From NCBI GenBank assembly GCA_964542985.1, contig CAZIWH010000011.1:1-34377 (forward strand): DNA of 34,377 bases, in the 5' to 3' direction. The notes under the pieces were generated by a model that saw only the letters and a list, made by a program, of their open reading frames with translations, was not told the origin of the DNA and searched no databases. This stretch comes from QNYQ01 sp964542985 (GTDB lineage: Archaea > Thermoproteota > Thermoprotei_A > Sulfolobales > Pyrodictiaceae). A program made the translations under genes and the position numbers. Positions 23,643 through 32,496 of this stretch are shown in pieces (the stretch's first letter is position 1; each line of letters starts with the position of its first letter).

Positions 23643-24880
23643 CTTCTCCGCCTCCCTCCCTGTCCGCGGCGCTTCTCCCCGCCGCGGGGCCTGCCTCTCC
23701 TGCCCCGGGGCCTGCTCCTCTGCCTCCCCGTGCGCCCGGCGGTTCTGGGCTTCTCCCTCCGCCTCTCCCGCTTCTCCTCCTCTTCCTTCTCCTCTGCGGG
23801 CTTCTGCGGGGGCTTCTCCTTCTTCTTGCTCCAGGCGCGGGGGTAGACGCCGGGCTTCATCACGACGCGGCGTATCTTCACCGCTATGCCGCGGCGGGCC
23901 TCCATTATCTCCTTGCTCGTCATCTGGGCCACTCCTATCGCTACAAGCTCACCCTTGAGTGTGAAGATTGCGACTAGGTCGCCCCGCTCTATGCCGTCGT
24001 GGAGTCTCACTATACCGGGCACCGCTAGGTTGGCCCCATGCGCTATCGCGTCAACCGCCGTGTCCCTTATCACTATCTTGGGGAGGTGCGCCACGGCATA
24101 CTCTACGGGGAGGACGTAGCGGCGGAGGAGGTCATCCTTGCCCTCGGTCTTCCAGCGGTAGAGGGCTTCGCTGAGCTCCTGGAGCCTCACCAGGCCGCGG
24201 CGCTCGTGGAAGGGGCCGCTCTTGGTGCGTCTCAGCTCCCTCATGTGGGCACCGACGCCGAGGATTAGGCCCATGTCGTGGCAGAGTTTCCTCATGTAGG
24301 TGCCCGCCTCGCAGTAGACCCTCATCAACGCGTAGCGGCCGTTGTACTCGAGGAGCTCTATCTCGTGTATCCTCCTCGTGCGTAGGCTTCTCTTCACGCT
24401 GCTCCTCAGCGGAGGTCTCTGGTAGATCTCGCCCGTGAACATGGAGACCACTTTGCGCAGCTCGGGCTCCGGGACAGGGCTATGGAGCTGCATCACACAC
24501 ATGTACTCCTTCCCGGTGTGTACTACGAGGCTTATTACCTTCGTAGCCTCCTCCAACGCGACAGGCAACACACCCGTGACCTTCGGGTCAAGGGTGCCGC
24601 CGTGGCCCGCCTTGCTGAGCCCAAACATCCTCTTAACCCAGGCTACGACCTCGTGGCTCGTCGGCCCCGGGGGCTTATCGAGCGGTATAACCCCCAGCCT
24701 GATGTGCTGCTCCGTTGGCCTCCTCCAAGGTGGGGTGCCGTAGGAGGGGTCTGTGACCTCGTCGGGGAGCCTCACCAGCCACCGGCGCTCCAGGCCAGCG
24801 AACCGGTCAAGCCCCTCAATGAACTCTATGCCCTGCCTCGTCAGCTCCAACGCCTCCTGCCCGGTCTTCTCCTCAGCCAA
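23639..24880 (-). CDS. cbf5: Cbf5 / TruB-family RNA pseudouridine synthase with long basic tail
   Basis: The catalytic subunit of archaeal H/ACA guide ribonucleoproteins, which can also act alone on tRNA position 55. A catalytic motif GHGGTLDPKVTGVLP is present (Asp at residue 98). A YMRKLCHDMG motif follows, then a PUA domain at about residues 265-345 (PKIVIRDTAVDAIAHGA). The last 65 residues or so are a Lys/Glu then Arg/Gly-rich tail with GRRGRPRGG and RRRR endings, longer than in most archaeal Cbf5. TTG 24880 is chosen because ggtgg stands about 10 bases upstream; TTG 24901 would add seven residues. It follows L14e in the conserved gene order. Confidence 0.92.
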   Translation of the reverse strand: MAEEKTGQEALELTRQGIEFIEGLDRFAGLERRWLVRLPDEVTDPSYGTPPWRRPTEQHIRLGVIPLDKPPGPTSHEVVAWVKRMFGLSKAGHGGTLDPKVTGVLPVALEEATKVISLVVHTGKEYMCVMQLHSPVPEPELRKVVSMFTGEIYQRPPLRSSVKRSLRTRRIHEIELLEYNGRYALMRVYCEAGTYMRKLCHDMGLILGVGAHMRELRRTKSGPFHERRGLVRLQELSEALYRWKTEGKDDLLRRYVLPVEYAVAHLPKIVIRDTAVDAIAHGANLAVPGIVRLHDGIERGDLVAIFTLKGELVAIGVAQMTSKEIMEARRGIAVKIRRVVMKPGVYPRAWSKKKEKPPQKPAEEKEEEEKRERRREKPRTAGRTGRQRSRPRGRRGRPRGGEKRRGQGGRRRR

Positions 24881-25081
24881 CTCGGCTCCACCTTCCCTCA
24901 ACCAGCACCCGGTGCTCCAGGCCAGGGACTGGACGAATAACCTCTAGGGCTACCCCTCACCGCTGAGGGAAGGCCTGGCTGAAATGTAGACCCCCAAGGG
25001 CCGACAACGGGAGGGGGTGCGAGAAGGAGGGTCTGGCTGGGTCTCCTGGGCAGCTAGAAAGCCTTGGGGTGCCGTCATGGC

Positions 25082-25378
25082 TTAGAGGAGTCCGGGGCGT
25101 ATCTGAGGCCTCACGGGCTCCTTCATGAAGTCTATTAACCCCGCCTGCTCGAGGGCTTGTTTGACTTCCTCGTCGCTGGCGCCGGGCTCTATGCTTATCT
25201 TCTTGTCAAGCACCTCTATGTGGTTAATGTTGGCCCTCCTTCTCTTCACACCACTCACGTCCTTGGGGCCGGTTATGACAACGAAGTTGTCGTCAACTAT
25301 CTCCACTATGACGCACTTGCGGCCGGCCTCCCTGCCGCGTAGCTTGACGCAGAGCCTACCAACCTCTATCGCGGGCAC
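25082..25378 (-). CDS. rpl14e: Large-subunit ribosomal protein L14e
   Basis: A 98-aa archaeal/eukaryal ribosomal protein with an SH3-like (KOW) fold. It begins MPAIEVGRLCVKLRGREAGR and continues CVIVEIVDDNFVVITGP and KRRRANINHIEVL, the typical L14e pattern. It lies between cmk and cbf5, the usual archaeal order. The 201-base gap to cbf5 shows purine-rich patches but no recognisable RNA gene. Confidence 0.93.
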   Translation of the reverse strand: MPAIEVGRLCVKLRGREAGRKCVIVEIVDDNFVVITGPKDVSGVKRRRANINHIEVLDKKISIEPGASDEEVKQALEQAGLIDFMKEPVRPQIRPGLL

Positions 25379-25425
25379 CGCCTAGTCCACCCCGCGGTGA
25401 GCGAGCACCACTGTATCCGTGTTCT

Positions 25426-26040
25426 TTAAGCCTTACCGGGGCAGCCGGGGAGCTGGTAGCCCTGCTTAGTAAGGGCCTCACAGACATAAGCCCTAATTAT
25501 GCTGTAGGTCTGCTCAACGCTGAGGGGCCCGGTGTCTAGCACCAGGTTGAAGATGTGAAGGCTCGCTACATCTATCCCATAGTATTCTAGGAACCTGCGC
25601 CTCTGCATATACTCCCGGAGCACCGTCTCACGGAGCACGTCCTCCCAGCTCCTCTTCTCCCTCGCCACTATCCTCTCAACTCTCACCTCGAGGGGAGCTG
25701 TGACATATATTCTAACATCGGCTATGCTCCCGAGGACCCAGGCGACGAGGTGGCCTTCAACCACGGCGCCGCCGCGGCACCCTATCTTGAGCGTCCTAGA
25801 GTCTATCTCCATGTCTATCCTCGGATCCCTCGAGGCAAGGATATTCAGCTCCTCGAGGCTAATGCCCTTCTCGCGGGCCACCTCCCTGAAAATCATCCCC
25901 GCCGAGTAGTACTCAAGGCCCAGCTCCCTAGCAAGCCTCCTAGCGTAGGTCGTCTTCCCGCTCCCCGGGGGCCCGCTGACAGCCACCGTTGGGCCTATCT
26001 TACGCTCCGAGCCGCAGGAGGCGAGCAGCACCACCCGCAC
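25426..26040 (-). CDS. cmk: Cytidylate kinase (archaeal type)
   Basis: This enzyme phosphorylates CMP (and dCMP) with ATP. Walker A is GPPGSGKTT (about residues 23-31). Family features follow: YYSAGMIFREVA, the SLEELN segment and VEGHLVAWV. A 204-aa length is slightly longer than the usual 180-190 because GTG 26040 adds about 15 residues before the P-loop strand. A later start within that region cannot be excluded, though no better ribosome binding site is seen. It is part of the L34e-cmk-L14e-cbf5 series. Confidence 0.9.
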   Translation of the reverse strand: MRVVLLASCGSERKIGPTVAVSGPPGSGKTTYARRLARELGLEYYSAGMIFREVAREKGISLEELNILASRDPRIDMEIDSRTLKIGCRGGAVVEGHLVAWVLGSIADVRIYVTAPLEVRVERIVAREKRSWEDVLRETVLREYMQRRRFLEYYGIDVASLHIFNLVLDTGPLSVEQTYSIIRAYVCEALTKQGYQLPGCPGKA

Positions 26041-26171
26041 CCCTCTGGGTGTGAGGCAGGAGCAGCGAGATGAAGGGTGTTAAGGGGACTAAGCCTCCGC
26101 CAAGAAGGTGTACGCGAAAGACTGGGGAGACGCAGCAGCCACAAGGGCCCTGAGGAGAGCGGGGAAAGGGG

Positions 26172-26474
26172 TTACTGCTGCCGCTGCTGCGCCACGGCGG
26201 CTGCAAGCTGGCTGCGGATGGTCTTCTTGAGGAGCTTCTCCAGGCAGCTGGGGCATATTACTCCGCCGTACATCCTTTCGGGCCTCTTAGCGGTCTTGGG
26301 TAGCTTCCTCAGCTCCACAGGCCTCAACCTAGGGACGCCGTTGAGGGGCCTACCGCAGATGGCGCAGCGGGCTGGCCCCGGCCTCCTCTTCTCATAATGT
26401 ATCACGGTGTCGCCGCCGGGTAGGCGTACATAGACGCGCCTCCTGGACCTGGTTTTCTGCGAAGGCCTAGGCAT
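26172..26474 (-). CDS. rpl34e: Large-subunit ribosomal protein L34e
   Basis: A 100-aa zinc-ribbon ribosomal protein, with RCAICGRPLNG and CPSCLEKLL forming the four-Cys site. The basic start MPRPSQKTRSRRR matches the family. ATG 26474 is preferred over ATG 26483 because the ggaggg motif lies 10 bases before the former and touches the latter. It follows the EMC3-like gene and precedes cmk. Confidence 0.93.
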   Translation of the reverse strand: MPRPSQKTRSRRRVYVRLPGGDTVIHYEKRRPGPARCAICGRPLNGVPRLRPVELRKLPKTAKRPERMYGGVICPSCLEKLLKKTIRSQLAAAVAQQRQQ

Positions 26475-26546
26475 TCCGTGCATCCCTCCGGCCTTTCTCT
26501 GCTCCTCGGGAAGACCCCACGCCCCCCGAGCACAGAGGCGGGGCTA

Positions 26547-27020
26547 TTAATGCTGCCTTGGCTCCCGGCTCCTCAGGTAGAGGTAGAGGTGCACCACGTC
26601 CTCCTGGACTATCGGCAGTGCAGTGAGGAACGCTAGGGCGACGAGCAGAGGGGTCACGGAGACGCAGGCCCCGCCCGCCTCGACCGCTATGCCTGGTATG
26701 CAGCAGCCGAGGGGCGCACCCGCGGGCCTCATGAGGGCTGCGAGGCTCACCGCCGCGTAGGCGGGGGTTATGATGGCGAGCCTCGCTAACACATAGCGGC
26801 GGAGCCTCCGCCTAGCCAGGGTCAGCCTAGTCACGTACTTTGCCCGCCGGCGGCGGGGAAGCTGCCCGCTGCGCAGCTCCTCTACAAGCTGCTCGGCCTC
26901 CGCCTTGGCTTCGAGGTAGCCGCTGCCCAGCAGGGCTCTGGCGACAAGCTCCGCCGCAACGAGACTCATAACGGCAAGCGCTACGAGATAGGCCTCGTAG
27001 AGGAAAAGACCGAGCGACAA
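26547..27020 (-). CDS. DUF106 / EMC3-TMCO1-like membrane protein
   Basis: A 157-aa protein of the archaeal Oxa1-superfamily group related to EMC3/TMCO1, membrane insertases. It has one N-terminal helix (about residues 5-28), a basic coiled hairpin (about 38-78, with LPRRRRAKYV and ARRRLRRY), then two helices (about 80-97 and 122-140) and a short polar tail. This three-helix plus cytosolic hairpin layout is the family pattern. Its place between adk and L34e, next to secY, is the conserved archaeal context and supports a role in membrane protein insertion. TTG 27020 starts it. Confidence 0.8.
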   Translation of the reverse strand: MSLGLFLYEAYLVALAVMSLVAAELVARALLGSGYLEAKAEAEQLVEELRSGQLPRRRRAKYVTRLTLARRRLRRYVLARLAIITPAYAAVSLAALMRPAGAPLGCCIPGIAVEAGGACVSVTPLLVALAFLTALPIVQEDVVHLYLYLRSREPRQH

Positions 27021-27048
27021 GCCCCGGCTCCTCCCCTACCCGCGGCCC

Positions 27049-27669
27049 TCAGCGAAGCCTCTTTATCAGCTCCACTATCTTCTTCGCGGCCTCCTCCGGA
27101 TGACCTTCAACATTCTCCACGGGGTATACGCTGGCGGCCACGAGAGTCGCACTGGCCACTGCAGCCATCCTGGCGAACTCTAGCAGCTCCTTCACACCCT
27201 CGGGTCCTCCTATATCGCTGCGGCGCCTCGTCTTGTCCCTCACCTGTCTCTCGTAGATTATCTCCGGCAGCGCTTCGATGAGTACTATCGAGTCCGGCCG
27301 GAGCCCCTTAACCACGCTCTCTGGGAGCCCAGGCCAGTACCCGGTGGCTGTCTTGATGACTGCATGGGTGTCAATAAGCAGGGCGCCGTCCTCGGAGAGC
27401 CTGGACTCCGCATCCCTACGTATAGCCTCTGCTGCCATCTCCTGGAGGCGGAGCTGCTTCTGGAGCGGGAGGTGCCTCATCTCGTCGCGGTGCCGGACCC
27501 AGCCGGCGCGGGAAGCCTCAGAGAACATGTAGTTGCCGAAGTTCACTATCATGAAGTTCCTGCCCTCTGCCTCCAGCATCTCCCTAACCTTGCCCAGGAC
27601 GGTGGTCTTGCCTACACCGGGGACACCGGTCACGATTACCGTGACGAAGGGGTTGCGGTAGACGGTCAC
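27049..27669 (-). CDS. adkA: Adenylate kinase (archaeal AdkA)
   Basis: This enzyme converts ATP and AMP to two ADP. The archaeal form has no zinc/LID domain of bacterial type. The P-loop is TGVPGVGKTT. NFGNYMF, RDEMRHLP and LIDTHAVIKT follow as in trimeric archaeal AdkA. The 206-aa length is slightly longer than usual because of a short N-terminal extension from GTG 27669. It lies just downstream of secY, the standard order, and 28 bases before the EMC3-like gene. Confidence 0.93.
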   Translation of the reverse strand: MTVYRNPFVTVIVTGVPGVGKTTVLGKVREMLEAEGRNFMIVNFGNYMFSEASRAGWVRHRDEMRHLPLQKQLRLQEMAAEAIRRDAESRLSEDGALLIDTHAVIKTATGYWPGLPESVVKGLRPDSIVLIEALPEIIYERQVRDKTRRRSDIGGPEGVKELLEFARMAAVASATLVAASVYPVENVEGHPEEAAKKIVELIKRLR

Positions 27670-27710
27670 GCCGGGCCCACCAGGATGGCTTCAGGGAGGC
27701 GGGCCCGGCC

Positions 27711-27732
27711 GCAATAAAAACAGTTGGAACTG
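27711..27732 (-). terminator. Palindrome plus T-run after secY (also TATA-like for adkA)
   Basis: On the minus strand the palindrome cagttccaactg (27732-27721) is followed at once by five T's and attgc. It lies 42 bases after the secY stop and 42 bases before the adkA start. The same AT-rich patch (gttttattgc) could be the adkA TATA element. Confidence 0.45.
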
Positions 27733-27773
27733 CTTCGGCCGCACACGGGCCCCCGAGGAGAGGGCTGACACTG

Positions 27774-29168
27774 TTACCTGCCGAGCAGCTTTTGCAGCAT
27801 CGGGTACATCTCCAATGTTCTCTCGTACATCAGCGCCTCGTAGAAGCTATAGATTATGCCTACTAGCAGCACCAGGCCGCTGCCAGTGCCGTAGGCTCCG
27901 AACAAGTCGGCGAGAATAGCTATAGCCGCCACCAGCAGAGAGCTTATCACCGTCAGCGGATAGATGTAGCGGGCAAGTATCTTCTCCAGCAGCTTCACAT
28001 TCTTACGTATACCCGGCAGCTCCATTCCAGATTTGATTAGGTTCTCTGCCTGCTGCTTCGGGCTAAGCCCGGCTATCTCGACCCAGATGAAGCCGAAGAA
28101 TAGGCCCAGCAGCAACCACGCTATCGAGAATGTTAGCAAATGCAGAGGGTTGCTTAGACTCATTAACAAGCCCCTCGGAGGCGCTATCGCGGCGTAGAGG
28201 GCCTCGAAAGCCCTAGTCAATGGATGCTGAGGGCCGAGAATGCCACCGAGTATCTCGTAGAACACCTTCAGATCAGCTACGACTATGCCAACGAACAGTA
28301 TAGGTATGTTGGTTACGTAGATGAAGTTCAGCGGTATCCTCGTCTTTATGCTGCCGTACCTCGGGCTAGTCACGGGTATGTAGACGCGCATCAGCTGGAA
28401 GTACAGCAGTATCATAATTATAGCTATCGTGGCGAAGAAGCCCAGCATGTCCGGCAACCCATAGCGCAATATAGCCGGATCATGGTGCATCACCACCTGC
28501 GCTAGCCAACCATAGTACTCTTCATGCAGTGGAGGAGGGTGCTTAACCGGCACTAACACTGGACCGGCGAACTGCCAGGCCATGCCTTTGACTACGTTAG
28601 CGACTATGAAGAGGCTGAGCGCGCTCCCTATACCCCACCCGTTCCTAACAAGGTCGTCGAACCACATCAGCAGCAGCGTTGCAAACACCAGCTGCACTAC
28701 CGCCAGCACCTTGATGGCCGTAGTGGCGGGGCAGGTGCCGCCAGCGCCGGTGGCCGTCATCCAGAACTGGCAGCCAGCCGCATAGGCCGCCGCCTCGAGC
28801 AACGCGAAGAGAAGCGACAATGTCCTCTGGGCGCCCATAAATATCTTCCTATCTCTAGGCTTGGTTAAATCCATCTCAATGAGGCCGCCGCCAACCAGCA
28901 CCTCGAGCACTATACCGGCGGTCACTATGGGGCCTATACCCAGGGTCATCAATGTGCCCAGGTTCATACCCAACAGTATCTGCATTAAGGCCACGGTATT
29001 GGTCTGAGCGCTCCTGGCGCCATAGAGCGGGATCTCGGTCATTATCAAGTAGAGGAGCACGACTAGGCCGGTCCACAGCAGCCTCGTGGGCAACGGGGGC
29101 TTCCGGGCAGGCTTATCCACCGCAGGGATGTACTTGGAGATCTCTGCAAGCGCCTCTAGTACGCCCAT
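27774..29168 (-). CDS. secY: Preprotein translocase subunit SecY
   Basis: The channel subunit of the Sec translocon: 464 aa and ten membrane helices. It starts with an amphipathic LEALAEISKYIPAV segment and has the plug region after helix 1. The cytosolic loop with IPVTSPRYGSIKTRIPLNFI is typical of archaeal SecY. ATG 29168 is the start. A TATA-like box (29210-29217) in the 220-base gap before L15 suggests its own promoter in addition to read-through from the ribosomal genes. Confidence 0.96.
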   Translation of the reverse strand: MGVLEALAEISKYIPAVDKPARKPPLPTRLLWTGLVVLLYLIMTEIPLYGARSAQTNTVALMQILLGMNLGTLMTLGIGPIVTAGIVLEVLVGGGLIEMDLTKPRDRKIFMGAQRTLSLLFALLEAAAYAAGCQFWMTATGAGGTCPATTAIKVLAVVQLVFATLLLMWFDDLVRNGWGIGSALSLFIVANVVKGMAWQFAGPVLVPVKHPPPLHEEYYGWLAQVVMHHDPAILRYGLPDMLGFFATIAIIMILLYFQLMRVYIPVTSPRYGSIKTRIPLNFIYVTNIPILFVGIVVADLKVFYEILGGILGPQHPLTRAFEALYAAIAPPRGLLMSLSNPLHLLTFSIAWLLLGLFFGFIWVEIAGLSPKQQAENLIKSGMELPGIRKNVKLLEKILARYIYPLTVISSLLVAAIAILADLFGAYGTGSGLVLLVGIIYSFYEALMYERTLEMYPMLQKLLGR

Positions 29169-29209
29169 CTTGGCCCGGCCCCGGGCGTAGCCAAGCCCCG
29201 AGCCACAGC

Positions 29210-29217
29210 GTTATAAG
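29210..29217 (-). promoter_or_regulatory. TATA box of secY
   Basis: Minus-strand bases cttataac lie 42-49 bases before ATG 29168. The same gap carries a T-rich tract (cttttgctta on the minus strand, near 29277-29286) that may end the L15 transcript, and several copies of gccgag of unknown meaning. Confidence 0.5.
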
Positions 29218-29388
29218 AGCACCGCGATAACCCTCCAGCCCTGCCACACGTATCTCCAAAGAGCCGAGGAGGAGATAAGCAAAAGCAACAACAGCTGTAG
29301 GGCAGGGGGCCGAGAAGACGCCTCGGGGGCTGAAAGCCTCCCCTCGGAGAAAGAGAGCCGAGAAGGCATCTAGGGGGCCGAGTACGGG

Positions 29389-29847
29389 CTATTGCTCCTT
29401 AGCGGAGAGTAGCACTACCTCGCCACCAGCCTCCTTGATCTTCTCCACAGCTTTCTCCGTGGCCTCGGGAACTATGACCTTCACGGGGATGCTTATCTTG
29501 CCGCGGCCAAGGAGCTTATTGTAACCGAGCTCGGCCAGATTCACTACTATTTTCTCACCCTCCTTGGAGACTATGCCCTGGCTGAGCCACTTCTCCAGGT
29601 ACTCAGCCAGCTCGCCCACGTTTATCTCCATGACGCGCTTCTCGAGACCCTTAGGCGGGTTGAAGCCATGCTTGCCGAACCAGGTAGGCGCATACTTGAC
29701 TACCCAGGTCCACATATGCTTGTGCATGCCCGCCGCGCCGAAGCCTCCCTTGCTGCCGCTCTTCCTGTGCTGCCCTATCCTACCGTAGCCCATGGTCCTG
29801 GTGCGGCCACGGAGGCGGCGGGTCTTCTTCCGCCTACGCACGACCAT
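29389..29847 (-). CDS. rpl15: Large-subunit ribosomal protein L15
   Basis: A 152-aa member of the uL15 family. The N-terminal extension is Arg/Gly-rich (RRKKTRRLRGRTRTMGYGR), with GQHRKSGSKGGFGAAGMHKH and the C-terminal VIVPEATEKAVEKIKEAGG domain. ATG 29847 is 25 bases after the L30 stop, so the two are co-transcribed. Confidence 0.96.
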   Translation of the reverse strand: MVVRRRKKTRRLRGRTRTMGYGRIGQHRKSGSKGGFGAAGMHKHMWTWVVKYAPTWFGKHGFNPPKGLEKRVMEINVGELAEYLEKWLSQGIVSKEGEKIVVNLAELGYNKLLGRGKISIPVKVIVPEATEKAVEKIKEAGGEVVLLSAKEQ

Positions 29848-29872
29848 GCCTGCCTACACCTCCCCCTGGAGC

Positions 29873-30397
29873 CTAGAGCATGCGCCGGATAAGCTCGTTT
29901 ATAGCTGCGCCGCGGTAGCCTAGCTCGCCGCCCGCCCCGTAGGGCTTCTTTATGCTGCCCTTGAAGCCGCCACGGGGCGGGTGGAGGCGGAATACGGGCT
30001 TGATTATCCACTTCTTCTCCTTCCTGTCGTAGAGCTTGTGGAGCATTATCTCGCCGGAGAGCAGCTTATCCGCTAGCTCCTCGATGCCGCCCTCTAGGCC
30101 GAGCTTCTCCTTCACGTACTCGTCTGTGAGGGGCTTGTCGCCGGGTATGCGACCGCGGCGCCGTAACAGCTCTATCAAGGTCTCGCGGTCGATCTCACCC
30201 CAGGTTATCCAGTCCTTTGCCTTGTGGAGCATCCTCTCAATGCCGGGCAGCGTTGAGGGATAGAGCACCAGATGGTGCTTCCTGTGAAGCCTCAGCAAGC
30301 GCAGCGTGTACTCCACGTCAGGGTGCACGTCGACACGGCCACGGAGCCTTATCACGGCGTATAGGCGTACGCCGTTCCCCTTCTCCGCCACAGCCAT
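29873..30397 (-). CDS. rpl30: Large-subunit ribosomal protein L30
   Basis: A 174-aa archaeal/eukaryal uL30 with the short RLYAVIRLRGRVDVHPDVEY ferredoxin-like core and the long C-terminal extension (FRLHPPRGGFKGSIKKPYG) absent from bacteria. It starts at ATG 30397, about 33 bases downstream of a TATA-like element. Confidence 0.95.
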   Translation of the reverse strand: MAVAEKGNGVRLYAVIRLRGRVDVHPDVEYTLRLLRLHRKHHLVLYPSTLPGIERMLHKAKDWITWGEIDRETLIELLRRRGRIPGDKPLTDEYVKEKLGLEGGIEELADKLLSGEIMLHKLYDRKEKKWIIKPVFRLHPPRGGFKGSIKKPYGAGGELGYRGAAINELIRRML

Positions 30398-30429
30398 TCA
30401 CCCGCCAGCGCGTCCGCCTCGCAGGCTCT

Positions 30430-30437
30430 AGTTATAG
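30430..30437 (-). promoter_or_regulatory. TATA box of L30-L15
   Basis: Minus-strand bases cctataac lie 33-40 bases before ATG 30397, giving a nearly leaderless start inside the ribosomal cluster. The 147-base gap between S5 and L30 holds nothing else that I recognise. Confidence 0.5.
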
Positions 30438-30544
30438 GTCTAGCCCAGGAGCCGGGGGCGAGGAGACAGACTCATCCGCAGAGAGGCAGGGGTGCGGAAG
30501 TAAAGCTCCCGGGAGCTGGGCCGAGGCTCTTGGTTCTCCATTGT

Positions 30545-31186
30545 CTAGGCGCGAACCCAGTCCAGCGGTGTCACGAACTTGTAGGTCTGCTTCAGCGCGT
30601 TGTAGGTTGCTTTTACGAAGTTTATCGTGGTCCTGGTGTCTCCCTTGGTAAAGCTCCACACGTCTCTTATGCCAGCTAGCCTCAGCACGACCTTGGCGGC
30701 GTCGCCGACTACTAGGCCGGTACCACGGGGAGCAGGCTTCAGTATTATCTCCACGCTGCCGCTCTTGCCGCGAACTGTGAAGGGCACGCTGTGGGGCTGG
30801 TCGCAGAGGCACTCCCAGCTACCGCAGCCACGGCGAACGGGAATTATGTTGAGCTTCGCGTTTCTCGTCGCCTTCTCTATCGCGAGCCTCAGCTGCCTAG
30901 CCTTACCCTGACCGACGCCCACAAGGCCGTCCTCATTACCTATAACCACTACTACGCGGAACCTGTTTATCCTGCCAGCGTCGGTCATCTTCTGGACGAG
31001 GTTGACGTCAACGGTTTCGGACTTCAGCTCGGGGCCAACCAGGTAGTCAACTATCTCCGGCTCCAGTATCGGCAGGTTCTTCTCGAATATCTCTGCTATG
31101 CTGCGTATCCTACCCTCCTTCACCATTCTGCCGACGAAGGTCCTAGGCTTCCACTCTTGCTCCAGCTCATACGGCGACAGGCTCAC
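30545..31186 (-). CDS. rps5: Small-subunit ribosomal protein S5
   Basis: A 213-aa archaeal uS5. The double-stranded-RNA-binding-like domain spans about residues 50-115 (RVVVVIGNEDGLVGVGQGKA), followed by the C-terminal domain (PRGTGLVVGDAAKVVLRLAG). GTG 31186 starts it, 28 bases after the L18 stop. Confidence 0.95.
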   Translation of the reverse strand: MSLSPYELEQEWKPRTFVGRMVKEGRIRSIAEIFEKNLPILEPEIVDYLVGPELKSETVDVNLVQKMTDAGRINRFRVVVVIGNEDGLVGVGQGKARQLRLAIEKATRNAKLNIIPVRRGCGSWECLCDQPHSVPFTVRGKSGSVEIILKPAPRGTGLVVGDAAKVVLRLAGIRDVWSFTKGDTRTTINFVKATYNALKQTYKFVTPLDWVRA

Positions 31187-31214
31187 GACAGCAGCACCTC
31201 CAGAGCCTCACCCA

Positions 31215-31823
31215 TTAGCCCTTCGTGGCCCCAGCGTACTCGGCCACTATTTTACCCTTAACCTCATCGAAGTGCTCCGGTAGCTTCTCAGGCTCTAGGC
31301 CACGGCGCAGGTAGTCGCCGAACCTCCTCTCGTAGAGCTCCGGGTTCTCCTCCTTCAGCATCTTGGCGTAACGGGCTATATGCTCCCCACGTATTCTGTA
31401 CTCCTCGGGGAACACCTCCTCGCTATGCGGCACCTCTAGGCCAGCGTCAACAGCGCCCTTGAGTGCCGCGAACACGCGGGCCCCCTTCACCGGGCGGTGC
31501 AGCCCTATGTCGAGGACGGCGAGCTTCACACCCTTCTGCAGCGCACGGTAGGCAGCGAGCATGCCGGTGAGATAGGCCGCGGAGGTGTTCTTGGTACCGC
31601 CGAGCCAGCCGTACTTCTTCACAAGCTCCCTGCTATGCGCGGCCGCGACAGTTATGTCACCCTCAGGCTTAGCCACCATAACCTGTACCCACACATACTT
31701 GTTAGTAGTCCTTACAACGAGCCTAGGCTTACCCGAGAGAACCATAATGTACCTCTTGTAGTAGTTCGTCTTACCCTCGCGCCTACGCCTCCTGGGAACC
31801 TTGTAGCGCGGGCCGTGAGCCAT
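31215..31823 (-). CDS. rpl18: Large-subunit ribosomal protein L18
   Basis: A 202-aa archaeal/eukaryal uL18 that binds 5S rRNA: MAHGPRYKVPRRRRREGKT at the N-terminus and LAVLDIGLHRPVKGARVFAA in the core. ATG 31823 is chosen because it begins the conserved sequence; an upstream ATG at 31841 adds six unconserved residues. Confidence 0.95.
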   Translation of the reverse strand: MAHGPRYKVPRRRRREGKTNYYKRYIMVLSGKPRLVVRTTNKYVWVQVMVAKPEGDITVAAAHSRELVKKYGWLGGTKNTSAAYLTGMLAAYRALQKGVKLAVLDIGLHRPVKGARVFAALKGAVDAGLEVPHSEEVFPEEYRIRGEHIARYAKMLKEENPELYERRFGDYLRRGLEPEKLPEHFDEVKGKIVAEYAGATKG

Positions 31824-31887
31824 CCCTAACCACCGCCACACCTGGCCTCAGCTGAAGCCCAGTAGCCGCACCCCCCAGACAGCCTCC

Positions 31888-31895
31888 TAATAAAT
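31888..31895 (-). promoter_or_regulatory. Probable TATA box of L18-S5
   Basis: Minus-strand bases atttatta lie about 65-72 bases before the L18 start. They are embedded in the loop of an inverted repeat with gcctcc/ggaggc arms (31882-31905). The arms could also form a terminator-like hairpin for L19e. Confidence 0.4.
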
Positions 31896-31990
31896 GGAGG
31901 AGGCCACGCACTGGCCCCCAGGCTGAGGACTAGAGGAAAAGGGAGCACAGAAGAAGCCGCGGGGATGCAAAAGAGGAGGCTGGAACCGCC

Positions 31991-32452
31991 CTACTTCCTG
32001 ACACTGGTCTCATAGCCGTGCTCGCGGAGCCAACGCTGAAGCGAGGCGAAAGTCGGGAACATGCCGCCCTTAGCCCACATGTAGAGTTTCCTGTAGGTCC
32101 TCTTGTCTATCACTCCGTGGTCGCGGAGGAAGCGCAGGTAGCGCCTCATCTTCCTTATACGGTGCATCCACTCCTCCTTGGGGTCCCTCCTGGCGGAGGC
32201 ATCCCCTTTCCTCTTACCGGGGCCGCGGTGGCGGCCCTTCTTCCTAGCCTTGTGGCGCTGCCTCCAGCGGCCGCGGCTCGGGCTGCGCACCGGCAGAGCC
32301 TTTATGGCTCCCTCCTTTATCAGCCTCCTTACCTCCTCCCTGGTTATCGCTGAGGCGATGTCCTCAACCTTCTCAGGATCTATCCATATCCTGGACTCGC
32401 CGACGCCAAGTATCTCGGCGGCAAGCCTGCGCTGCATGCTTAGGTCGGTCAT
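31991..32452 (-). CDS. rpl19e: Large-subunit ribosomal protein L19e
   Basis: A 153-aa protein, LSMQRRLAAEILGVG-type start (here DLSMQRRLAAEILGVG) and very basic middle (RGRWRQRHKARKKGRHRGPG) with the C-terminal helical region (RKMRRYLRFLRDHGVIDKRT). ATG 32452, 44 bases after L32e. Confidence 0.96.
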   Translation of the reverse strand: MTDLSMQRRLAAEILGVGESRIWIDPEKVEDIASAITREEVRRLIKEGAIKALPVRSPSRGRWRQRHKARKKGRHRGPGKRKGDASARRDPKEEWMHRIRKMRRYLRFLRDHGVIDKRTYRKLYMWAKGGMFPTFASLQRWLREHGYETSVRK

Positions 32453-32496
32453 CCCGAGTTCACCCCCTTCTTACGCGGCGCCTGCCCCAGAGAGAC

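Noticed and set aside
24902..25081. Possible C/D-box guide RNA in the purine-rich gap between L14e and cbf5
   Set aside because: No matching pair of C (RUGAUGA) and D (CUGA) boxes at proper spacing on either strand.
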